Shown here: positions 1 through 6,395 of the stretch, one piece after another
Layout of the letters: each line of letters begins with the position of its first letter
Position numbering within the stretch: the stretch's first letter is position 1
Assembly: GCA_031283985.1 (NCBI GenBank)
Contig: JAITAQ010000048.1
Location: 1-13,868 of the forward strand
Length of the DNA stretch: 13,868 bases
Source: Endomicrobium sp.
Lineage (GTDB): Bacteria > Elusimicrobiota > Endomicrobiia > Endomicrobiales > Endomicrobiaceae
Direction: 5' to 3'
Program-made: the position numbers and the translations under genes
The notes under the pieces: generated by a model
What the model was told of the DNA's origin: nothing
Database searches by the model: none
What the model saw: only the letters and a program-made list of their open reading frames with translations

Positions 1-477
1 TTGTCTGATGTTATAAGAGATATAATGAAAGAAGCTGAACTTGAGACTACAAGAGAAAATCTTATTACGTTCGGTACAAAGCTTCGTGAAGAAAACGGCA
101 ACGGAGTTTTAGTAAAGAAGGTTTTAGAGAAAGCAACCGATGAAGGCAAGTATTGCATAACTTCAATAAGGCATTCGGAAGAGGTAAGCGAACTTAGAAA
201 AAGAAAAGATTTTGTATTGATAAATATTGACGCTCCTCAGGGTGTTCGTTTTGAAAGAATGCAAAAAAGGAAAAAACTTGGCGATCCTCAAACATTGGAA
301 AAGTTTATAGAGCTTGAAAAAAAAGAATCTCAGACTTCAGGTTCAGGACAGCAACTTAGAAAAACAGCCAATATGGCAGATATCACTTTTATAAACGACT
401 CAAATAATATGTCAACTCTTAAAGCGACATTGGACAATCTTGTAGAAAATTTTGAAAAAGAAAGAAGAAATCTTTGA
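1..477 (+). CDS. P-loop nucleotide kinase-like protein, 3' part (5' end outside window)
   Basis: The reading frame is open from the first base, and the TTG there is most likely an internal leucine codon, so the gene starts upstream. The visible 158 residues look like the body of a small nucleotide kinase of the UPF0200/AAA_18 type (related to adenylate and dephospho-CoA kinases). They begin with an LSDVIRD-like segment that normally follows the P-loop, then an ITSIRHSEEV stretch matching the family's IDGIRs-EV motif near residues 53-62. A hydrophobic strand with a following arginine-rich lid (FERMQKRKKLGDP, about 84-96) comes next, then an ADITFIND strand near 126-133. The Walker A lysine would lie upstream and cannot be seen. 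A role in nucleotide or cofactor phosphorylation is inferred from the family only, and the substrate is unknown. The stop TGA at 475-477 touches the remnant that follows. Confidence 0.6.
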   Translation: MSDVIRDIMKEAELETTRENLITFGTKLREENGNGVLVKKVLEKATDEGKYCITSIRHSEEVSELRKRKDFVLINIDAPQGVRFERMQKRKKLGDPQTLEKFIELEKKESQTSGSGQQLRKTANMADITFINDSNNMSTLKATLDNLVENFEKERRNL

Positions 478-863
478 TGTTGTAGTTATCGTCTGCGGTG
501 ATTCTGAAATGATGGCAGTCATATTCTTATCTCTATAAGTGCTATATAAACTATATTATTGTGTGGTTAAGAAAAGCTCGTAGGTTAATAAAATTGAGAG
601 AGAGAGAATATATTTAAATGGATTTTTTGGTTTTAAGTTTAATATAATAAAAACTAAAGATTTTAAAGAAGCAATAGTTACAAGAGTCGGTGTTATTATT
701 GACGAAATAAAGCAAAAAAACAATGGAATTAAAATTGGTTAAAATTTGTATTTTGCGTCGAAGTTATAGATTATATATGCACTTACGGATGGTTTTAATT
801 TGCAGTCGGCGTTTTCAACATGTTATTTATGGCTATTTAACGGAAAGTTCAATAGGAGATAAA
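476..863 (+). pseudogene. Decayed fragments, probably of glmU (sugar-1-phosphate nucleotidyltransferase/acetyltransferase)
   Basis: No intact gene lies here, but three short translations occur in the order expected for GlmU. Frame 476-535 reads DVVVIVCGDS, like the nucleotidyltransferase strand ending in the catalytic Gly-Asp. Frame 584-739 reads FNIIKTKDFKEAI then TRV, a helix and NGIKIG, like the GlmU segment with the GVNxR motif and the linker NGVTIIDP. Frame 822-863 reads VIYGYLTESSIGDK, like a left-handed beta-helix hexapeptide repeat. Each piece is interrupted by stops, and the spacing between the first two is about 60 codons where GlmU has about 120, so internal deletion is implied. 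If correct, this was the bifunctional enzyme making UDP-N-acetylglucosamine for the cell wall. The fragments are short, so the family call is tentative; that the region is degraded coding sequence is more secure than its identity. Confidence 0.4.
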
Positions 864-1135
864 TGAGTATTTTTGAAGCTTTTATGATGGTATGTTTTGG
901 CGCAGCTTGGCCTTTTTCAATATATAAGTCTTATAAGTCAAGAACTAATAAAGGAAAGAGTTTGGAATTTTTGATAGTTGTGATAATAGGCTATATATGC
1001 GGTATAACTCATAAAATATTTTATAACTATGACAATGTAATTTTTTTATATCTCTTGAATTTTACGATGATTTTAATGGATTTTTGCTTGTATTTTAGAA
1101 ACAGTTTGATTACCAAAAAGCAGAACCGCACTTAA
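863..1135 (+). CDS. Small three-helix membrane protein, SemiSWEET/PQ-loop-like
   Basis: This 90-residue protein has a strong ribosome site (AGGAG at 854-858) before ATG. Three hydrophobic segments are visible at about residues 4-20, 34-51 and 58-77, with a basic tail. After helix 1 the sequence WPFSIYKSYKSRTNKGKS (residues 16-33) has the layout of the PQ-loop motif of SemiSWEET half-transporters: a proline in the helix, a basic loop, then a Lys-Gly-x-Ser entry to the next helix. SemiSWEETs are three-helix proteins that dimerise to carry small sugars across the cytoplasmic membrane. The classical Pro-Gln pair is replaced by Trp-Pro-Phe, so the substrate cannot be inferred. The gene looks intact although it follows decayed DNA; its own promoter is not obvious. 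It could instead be a small membrane protein of unknown function sharing the fold. Confidence 0.6.
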   Translation: MSIFEAFMMVCFGAAWPFSIYKSYKSRTNKGKSLEFLIVVIIGYICGITHKIFYNYDNVIFLYLLNFTMILMDFCLYFRNSLITKKQNRT

Positions 1136-1270
1136 AATCAGAGTTGAGTATATCTTTATAGGTTTTCTCTACCAAAAGATAAATATTTATAATATTATTT
1201 TATTGTACTTTTACTTAAACCTATACACTGAATAGAAATAACAATCATAAATATCTTTAATTTAATTTGT

Positions 1271-1299
1271 TTGACTTTTAGTTGTATTTTAAGTACACT
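1271..1299 (+). promoter_or_regulatory. Sigma-70-type promoter for the glutamate synthase-car genes
   Basis: TTGACT at 1271-1276 and TACACT at 1294-1299 are separated by exactly 17 bases, close to the TTGACA/TATAAT consensus. Transcription would start near 1306, giving a leader of about 120 bases before the ATG at 1427. Called by sequence match only; AT-rich DNA gives chance matches, but this spacing and its position ahead of a tight gene set support it. Confidence 0.55.
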
Positions 1300-1337
1300 T
1301 TAACGAAATAAAATGGATTATGAAAAAAGTTGCCTGC

Positions 1338-1380
1338 ATGTCCTAAAAATTTCCTGCTAGGATATTTTTAGGGCGTTTTT
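1338..1380 (+). terminator. Terminator-like hairpin in the leader of the glutamate synthase genes
   Basis: CCTAAAAAT at 1342-1350 pairs perfectly with ATTTTTAGG at 1364-1372. The stem extends outward with wobble pairs to 1338 and 1376, and an inner CCT/AGG pair closes a three-base loop. The hairpin is followed by TTTTT at 1376-1380, giving the shape of an intrinsic terminator. It lies downstream of the promoter at 1271-1299 and upstream of the gene start at 1427, so it could act as an attenuator. The alternative is that it ends transcripts from the small membrane-protein gene and the operon promoter lies elsewhere. Confidence 0.55.
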
Positions 1381-1426
1381 ACGTGTAAAATATGCGTATA
1401 TTCAGTCGTTGTTTTCTGGAGGTCTA

Positions 1427-2518
1427 ATGTTAAAAGAAGGGGAGTCACGAATTCCGTCTGGATGTGCGATAAGCGGTATTATAGATAAAAAGGGCAAAAG
1501 ATTTAACGGTGAAGAAATTATTAAATCTATTGCTTTAATGCATGAAAGATCAAATGGTTTGGGTGGCGGTTTTGCTGCTTATGGTATTTATCCCCAATAT
1601 AAAGAACTTTATTCTTTTCACATTTTTTACGACAATCTAAGCATTAAAACCCAAGTAGAGGACTTCCTTGCAAAACATTTTGAAATAGAAAGTGCTGGAA
1701 ACATCCCTACGAAATCTGTTCCAAATATAGAAGACCAACCACTAATATGGCGTTATTTTGTTTATCCAAAAATTTATATGTCAAAAAAAGAAGTGATAGA
1801 TGAAGACGAATTTACTTTTAGATGTGTGATAAAAATAAATAGAGAATATAAAGGTGCATACATTTTTTCAAGTGGTAAAAATATGGGAGCTTTTAAAGGC
1901 GTAGGATATCCTGAAGATATAGGTGAATTTTTTATGTTGGACAGATACGAAGCTTACATGTGGACCGCCCATGGAAGATTTCCTACAAATACTCCGGGTT
2001 GGTGGGGTGGAGCGCACCCTTTTACAATGCTTAACTGGTCTGTAGTGCATAATGGTGAAATATCTTCTTACGATGCCAATAGGCATTTTGTTGAAATGTT
2101 TGGATATAAATGTACTTTGCAAACTGATACTGAAGTAATAACATATCTTTTTGATTTACTCATAAGGAAACATAAAATGCCGATGGATAAGGCATTAAAA
2201 GCGGTAGCAAGTCCTTTCTGGGACGATATAGAAAGAGAAAGTAAAGAAATCCAAAACGAACTTAAAAGCATTAGAATTGTTTACTCTAGTGCGCTTATAA
2301 ACGGACCTTTTTCAATAATTTTGGGCTGCCAAAAAGGAATGATAGCATTAAATGACAGGATAAAACTTCGCTCTATGGTTATTGCAGAAAAAGGCGACAG
2401 AACTTATGTTGCAAGCGAAGAAAGTGCTATAAGAATAATATGTGATAATCCTGATAGGGTTTGGTCGCCAAGAGGCGGGGAAGCTGTTATTGCTTTATTG
2501 GAAGGTGAAAATAAATGA
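1427..2518 (+). CDS. Glutamate synthase, glutamine amidotransferase (class II) subunit of the split enzyme
   Basis: This 363-residue protein is the glutaminase domain of glutamate synthase encoded as a separate gene, as in archaea and various anaerobes. It would hydrolyse glutamine and pass ammonia to the FMN subunit encoded next. The start at ATG 1427 is chosen because GGAGG sits just before it at 1418-1422; the frame runs further upstream, but without a ribosome site. The class II nucleophile is Cys13 in the motif SGCAISGI, so a 12-residue propeptide must be removed. Other family marks are AHGRFPTNTPGWWGGAHPF from about residue 181, HNGEISSYD with Asn209 and Gly210 for the oxyanion hole, and LQTDTEVI with Asp234. 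Length matches stand-alone versions. Its stop overlaps the next start in an ATGA, indicating translational coupling. Confidence 0.9.
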   Translation: MLKEGESRIPSGCAISGIIDKKGKRFNGEEIIKSIALMHERSNGLGGGFAAYGIYPQYKELYSFHIFYDNLSIKTQVEDFLAKHFEIESAGNIPTKSVPNIEDQPLIWRYFVYPKIYMSKKEVIDEDEFTFRCVIKINREYKGAYIFSSGKNMGAFKGVGYPEDIGEFFMLDRYEAYMWTAHGRFPTNTPGWWGGAHPFTMLNWSVVHNGEISSYDANRHFVEMFGYKCTLQTDTEVITYLFDLLIRKHKMPMDKALKAVASPFWDDIERESKEIQNELKSIRIVYSSALINGPFSIILGCQKGMIALNDRIKLRSMVIAEKGDRTYVASEESAIRIICDNPDRVWSPRGGEAVIALLEGENK

Positions 2519-4020
2519 ATTTAAATTTTAAAAGTCCATTATTTGAAGTAATAAGAGATGAAAAAAAGTGTATAAAATGCAAAGTTTGCGTTGTAGAATG
2601 TTCAAATAAAGTTCATTCTTACGATGAGAAAAAAGATGTTTTTAAAGCCGACGATATGAAATGCGTCAACTGTCACAGATGTGTGGTTCTTTGCCAAACA
2701 AGAGCTTTAATTATAAAAAAATACCCGCTTGAGTTTAGAGAAAATAAAAATTGGTCAGGAACAACAATAAAAGAAATTTATAAACAGTCTCAAACTGGAG
2801 GAGTGTTGCTTTCAAGTATCGGAAATCCCAACTCTTTTCCAATTTATTGGGATAAAATACTCCTCAATGCTAGCCAAGTTACAAATCCCTCAATAGATCC
2901 ATTAAGAGAGCCTATGGAGACAAAAGTTATGATAGGCAGAAAGCCTGAAAAACTTGAATTTGACTCTAATGGAAAACTGATAACAAAAATACCTCCTCAA
3001 GTAAGCCTAAGCATGCCCATAATGTTTGCAGCTATGAGTTATGGAGCCATTTCAAAAAATGCACATGAATCTCTTGCTAAAGCTGCTGAGGAACTTGGTA
3101 TTTGTTACAATACAGGCGAGGGCGGTTTAAATAAAGGTTTCTATAAATACGGGAAAAATACTATTGTTCAAGTAGCATCTGGAAGATTTGGCGTTCACAA
3201 GGAATATTTAGATGCTGGAGTTGCAATAGAAATTAAGATAGGACAGGGAGCAAAACCTGGAATTGGCGGACATCTTCCTGGGCGTAAGGTTGGAGAAGAT
3301 GTTTCTGCTACAAGAATGATACCAGCAGGTTCTGATGCTATTTCTCCAGCGCCGCACCATGATATTTATTCAATTGAAGATTTAAGGCAACTTATATTTT
3401 CGTTAAAAGAAGTTACTCATTATGAAAAGCCAGTATTTGTAAAGATTGCAGCGGTACATAATGCTGCAGCTATAGCTTCTGGCGTGGCAAGAGCTGGAGC
3501 CGATGCAATTGTCGTTGATGGATTTCGCGGTGGTACTGGAGCGGCCCCGACGAGGGTTAGGGATAATGTGGGAATTCCAATAGAGCTTGCTTTGGCTTCA
3601 ATTGATCAAAGACTAAGAGAAGAGGGGATAAGAAATCAAATTTCTTTATTAGTTGCTGGAGGTATAAGAAACAGTGCAGATGTAGTTAAGGCTATAGCTT
3701 TGGGAGCAGATGCAGTATGTATAGGAACCGCAGCTCTTATAGCTATGGGTTGTCATATGTGCCGCACATGCACTACTGGCAAGTGTAACTGGGGTATAGC
3801 AACTCAAGAACCTGATCTTGAAAAAAGATTAGATCCAGACATTATGTATAAACGTTTGGTTAATTTAGTCTCGGCGTGGAATTATGAGATTCAAGAAATG
3901 CTCGGTGGTATGGGAATAAACGCAATTGACAGTTTGCATGGCAATAGGCTTATGCTTAGAGGTATAGGTTTGAACGAAAAAGAACTTGAGATACTCGGCA
4001 TCAAATATGCAGGAGAGTAA
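2515..4020 (+). CDS. Glutamate synthase FMN-binding catalytic subunit with N-terminal ferredoxin domain
   Basis: This 501-residue protein is the central catalytic part of glutamate synthase, which joins ammonia to 2-oxoglutarate and reduces the product to glutamate. The N-terminus carries two CxxCxxCxxxC motifs (Cys19, 22, 25, 29 and Cys50, 53, 56, 60), predicting two 4Fe-4S clusters as in bacterial ferredoxins. The rest is the FMN-binding TIM barrel, with typical stretches such as GAISKNAHESLA, IGQGAKPGIGGHLPG and VDGFRGGTGAAP. Near the C-terminus, the cysteine cluster GCHMCRTCTTGKC (Cys413-424) corresponds to the 3Fe-4S site of the GltB family, followed by the usual GIATQEP. The gene overlaps its upstream partner by four bases and has GGAAGG at 2500-2505. 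Electrons probably enter through the ferredoxin domain. No NADPH-dependent GltD-type subunit is present in the window. Confidence 0.92.
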   Translation: MNLNFKSPLFEVIRDEKKCIKCKVCVVECSNKVHSYDEKKDVFKADDMKCVNCHRCVVLCQTRALIIKKYPLEFRENKNWSGTTIKEIYKQSQTGGVLLSSIGNPNSFPIYWDKILLNASQVTNPSIDPLREPMETKVMIGRKPEKLEFDSNGKLITKIPPQVSLSMPIMFAAMSYGAISKNAHESLAKAAEELGICYNTGEGGLNKGFYKYGKNTIVQVASGRFGVHKEYLDAGVAIEIKIGQGAKPGIGGHLPGRKVGEDVSATRMIPAGSDAISPAPHHDIYSIEDLRQLIFSLKEVTHYEKPVFVKIAAVHNAAAIASGVARAGADAIVVDGFRGGTGAAPTRVRDNVGIPIELALASIDQRLREEGIRNQISLLVAGGIRNSADVVKAIALGADAVCIGTAALIAMGCHMCRTCTTGKCNWGIATQEPDLEKRLDPDIMYKRLVNLVSAWNYEIQEMLGGMGINAIDSLHGNRLMLRGIGLNEKELEILGIKYAGE

Positions 4021-4023
4021 AAT

Positions 4024-4761
4024 ATGAAAAAAATAAAAGCTTTAGATATTTACTACCGTGAGCTTAATGATTCCATAGATAATGAAATAAAGACTGATAA
4101 AAGTATAATGTTGACTGATGTTTTTGGTCAAAGATATATAGGTAGAGGGTTGCCTCAAGGGGTTAAAATTAAAATACAAGGTACGCCTGGAAATGATATG
4201 GCAGTTTATATGGACGGAGCGGAAATAGAAGTATTTGGAAATGTGCAAGACGCTGTTGGAAACACTATGAACTCTGGAAAAATTATTGTTCATGGAAGAT
4301 GTGGGGATACTCTTGGGTATGCCATGAGAGGCGGAGAAATATATATTGAAGGAAATGTAGGTTATAGAGTTGGAATTCACATGAAGGAATATAAGAAAAT
4401 GAAGCCTTTGATTGTTGTCGGAGGAAAAGCCGGTGACTTTTTGGGTGAATACATGGCTGGCGGGGCTATTATTCTTTTGGCGCTTGACCTTGCAAAAGAT
4501 GAAGAAATAGTAGGAAGATTTTGTGGCACGGGAATACATGGCGGGAAAATATATATAAACGGCAAAGTTGATAAATATAAATTTGGAAAAGAAATAGAAA
4601 AAGTTTCTTTAGATAAGGAAGATATTGTTTTTCTAAAAAGGCATATTGATTTGTATTCAAAATTTTTCAAAAAAGATTTGTTGCATTTAAAGATAGAATC
4701 TTTTTCAAAGTATGCGGCTGTTAACAAAAATCCGTATGCTAATATGTATTGCGCTAATTAG
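4024..4761 (+). CDS. Glutamate synthase C-terminal GXGXG-domain subunit
   Basis: This 245-residue protein is the beta-helical C-terminal domain of the glutamate synthase large subunit, encoded separately. In fused enzymes this domain is structural and holds the synthase and glutaminase parts together around the ammonia channel. From about residue 55 to 180 it shows the repeated glycine pattern of the GXGXG family (for example GNVQDAVGNTMNSGKIIVHG, GDTLGYAMRGGEIYIEG and GDFLGEYMAGGAIILL). The tail is a charged helical segment. The start three bases after the previous stop is supported by AGGAGAG at 4011-4017. The three split parts occur in the order glutaminase, FMN domain, GXGXG, the same order as in the fused protein, so they almost certainly form one complex. 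Confidence 0.9.
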   Translation: MKKIKALDIYYRELNDSIDNEIKTDKSIMLTDVFGQRYIGRGLPQGVKIKIQGTPGNDMAVYMDGAEIEVFGNVQDAVGNTMNSGKIIVHGRCGDTLGYAMRGGEIYIEGNVGYRVGIHMKEYKKMKPLIVVGGKAGDFLGEYMAGGAIILLALDLAKDEEIVGRFCGTGIHGGKIYINGKVDKYKFGKEIEKVSLDKEDIVFLKRHIDLYSKFFKKDLLHLKIESFSKYAAVNKNPYANMYCAN

Positions 4762-4787
4762 TTTAAATATATGTAGAGGTTTAAGAG

Positions 4788-5927
4788 ATGAAAAATGAGA
4801 GTTTTTTTGATAAGCGATACAAAAAAGCTTATATTGAGCTTTCAAACGGAATAAAGCTTGAAGGCAGGTCTATTGGCGCAGCTGTTTCGGTAAGCGGCGA
4901 AATGGTATTTAATACGGGTATGCTTGGATACAGTGAGGCAATGACAGACCCTTCGTATTTGGGTCAGATTTTTGTGTTTAGTTTGTGTTTAATTGGAAAT
5001 TATGGACTACCTTTTCCCGAAAACGGGGATTTTTTTTCGTCTCAAGGACATGAAAGTTCTTCAATAAAACCGCAAGGCATAATAGTTTCGGACATTTACA
5101 GCGGGTGCCATCACCATGATGGAGGGATATCTCTTGAAGATTGGATGAAAAAACAAGGCGTGCCGGGTATTGCTGGAATAGATACAAGGTATTTAGTGCA
5201 GATAATAAGAGAAAGTGGGAATCTTTGGGGAAGAATTGTTTCCGAAGGATCAAAACCTCAAAATAAAAGTAAATTTGAATTTTTAAAACATTTTGAAGAC
5301 GGAGAATACATCGATCCATCAAAATTTAATTTAATGCCGTCGGTATCAACAAAAAAAAGACAAATAATAGGCAGAGGTTCTAAAAAAGTTGCGGTCATTG
5401 ATTGTGGTGCAAAGTGGAACATTATGAGAATGCTTATAGAAAGAGGCTGTGAGGTGGAAGTATTGCCTTGGGATACAGATTTTTTAACAGTTAAATGTGA
5501 TGGTTGGGTTATAAGTAATGGTCCCGGAGATCCTAAAAATACCGCAGATTTAGTTGAGAGATTAAAAAAGGACGTGCTAACTTTAAATAAGCCTATTTTG
5601 GGAATATGTTTGGGGCATCAGCTTTTAGCGTTGGCTTCTGGCGCTAAAACCAAAAGATTACGACATGGACATAGAAGCCATAACCAGCCTGTTTTTTCTC
5701 TTCCGGATAAAAAAGCTTATATGTCTAGCCAAAACCACAGGTATGCTGTGGAGAGAAATTCAATACAAGCAGGTTGGAAATTATGGTTTGAAAATGCCAA
5801 CGATAATTCTGTTGAAGGTTTGAAACACAAAACAAAATCATTTATGTCAGTGCAGTTCCACCCTGAGGCTTCAAGTGGCCCAAATGATACGTCTTGGATT
5901 ATGGACAAACTTGTGGGATTGTTATAG
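4788..5927 (+). CDS. carA: Carbamoyl-phosphate synthetase small (glutaminase) subunit
   Basis: CarA hydrolyses glutamine and channels ammonia to CarB for carbamoyl phosphate, the precursor of arginine and pyrimidines. The 379-residue protein has the small-subunit N-terminal domain (FNTGMLGYSEAMTDPSY, about 41-57; GIAGIDTR, about 128-134). A class I glutaminase domain follows, with nucleophile Cys274 in LGICLGHQ and the partners His358 and Glu360 in VQFHPE. Details such as AGIDTRYLVQIIRESG, HGHRSHNQP and NANDNSVEG resemble the glutaminase part of animal CAD more than E. coli CarA. One oddity is VFSLCLIGNYG, where most homologues have a Tyr-Pro before the IGN; this should not affect catalysis directly. 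The start has AGAGG at 4775-4779. It lies 26 bases after the glutamate synthase genes, probably in the same transcript. Confidence 0.95.
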   Translation: MKNESFFDKRYKKAYIELSNGIKLEGRSIGAAVSVSGEMVFNTGMLGYSEAMTDPSYLGQIFVFSLCLIGNYGLPFPENGDFFSSQGHESSSIKPQGIIVSDIYSGCHHHDGGISLEDWMKKQGVPGIAGIDTRYLVQIIRESGNLWGRIVSEGSKPQNKSKFEFLKHFEDGEYIDPSKFNLMPSVSTKKRQIIGRGSKKVAVIDCGAKWNIMRMLIERGCEVEVLPWDTDFLTVKCDGWVISNGPGDPKNTADLVERLKKDVLTLNKPILGICLGHQLLALASGAKTKRLRHGHRSHNQPVFSLPDKKAYMSSQNHRYAVERNSIQAGWKLWFENANDNSVEGLKHKTKSFMSVQFHPEASSGPNDTSWIMDKLVGLL

Positions 5928-6348
5928 TGGAAGATATAAAAAAAAGCACTTACAGAAAGGGCTTAAAGAACGACATGTAAATTTAATTGCTATTGGTGGT
6001 TTACTTTAGGTATTGGATTGTTTCTTGCTTCGTGCAGAGTGCTATAGCTGCTCTATGTCATTGTATATAGTTATAAGTCTTTTATAAGCATTTGGAACAG
6101 GAAACATGTGTGTGTGGGGAATCAATATCGAGATTTCTAATCTATAATAAGCTCAAAAGTTGTTTTGTTACTACATTTAGTTGGAAAATATTTCAAACTT
6201 AAAATATCCTATATCGTTTTATCCATATTCAAATTATTTAATTTTTGGAGTTTTGATTCTTATATTTTTAACGTTTGTTATTGGTAAAGTTATAAGAGTT
6301 TCTATAATTTTGTGTCCACTTTGGCTGTTTTTTATATGTGGTTTATAA
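5927..6348 (+). pseudogene. Decayed amino-acid permease (APC superfamily, LysP/AroP-like)
   Basis: Short translations in shifting frames match the start and end of an amino-acid permease. From a GTG at 5927 the frame reads STYRKGLK, then shifts at about 5968 to RHVNLIAIGG, shifts near 6008 to GIGLFLAS, and shifts again near 6038 to SAIAAL. Together these recreate the family N-terminus (LKxRHxxLIALGGxIGTGLFLxSG followed by the AIxxAGP region). Near the end, 6205-6348 reads KYPISFYPYSNYLIFGVLIL and a further hydrophobic helix ending in CPLWLFFICGL, the usual last helices. About 400 codons should lie between the ends, but only some 50 codons of unrecognisable sequence remain, so a large internal deletion has occurred along with the frameshifts. 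The GTG overlaps the carA stop by one base, suggesting the permease was once an operon member. It cannot make a working transporter. Confidence 0.85.
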
Positions 6349-6395
6349 ATTGTTTGTTAAAAAAATAATATGAAAACGATATAAAGAGGTAAAAT

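Noticed and set aside
1179..1190. Perfect palindrome ATAAATATTTAT
   Set aside because: It is made only of A and T in very AT-rich DNA, where such palindromes arise by chance.
1313..1360. Fifteen-codon leader peptide frame before the glutamate synthase genes
   Set aside because: No ribosome site is visible and the codons show no run of a regulatory amino acid, so it is not listed as a gene; it is kept only as a note in the attenuator finding.
1409..1426. Upstream TTG start adding six residues to the glutamate synthase glutaminase gene
   Set aside because: The GGAGG ribosome site at 1418-1422 lies inside this extension and is correctly placed for ATG 1427.
4042..4727. Several antisense open frames opposite the GXGXG-domain gene
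   Set aside because: They mirror a well-supported gene, show no family features or ribosome sites, and overlap one another in different frames.
5850..5867. Eighteen bases in carA repeated exactly in pyrG at 12761-12778
   Set aside because: Both encode the conserved VQFHPE motif of class I glutaminases, so shared protein constraint and codon use explain the identity.
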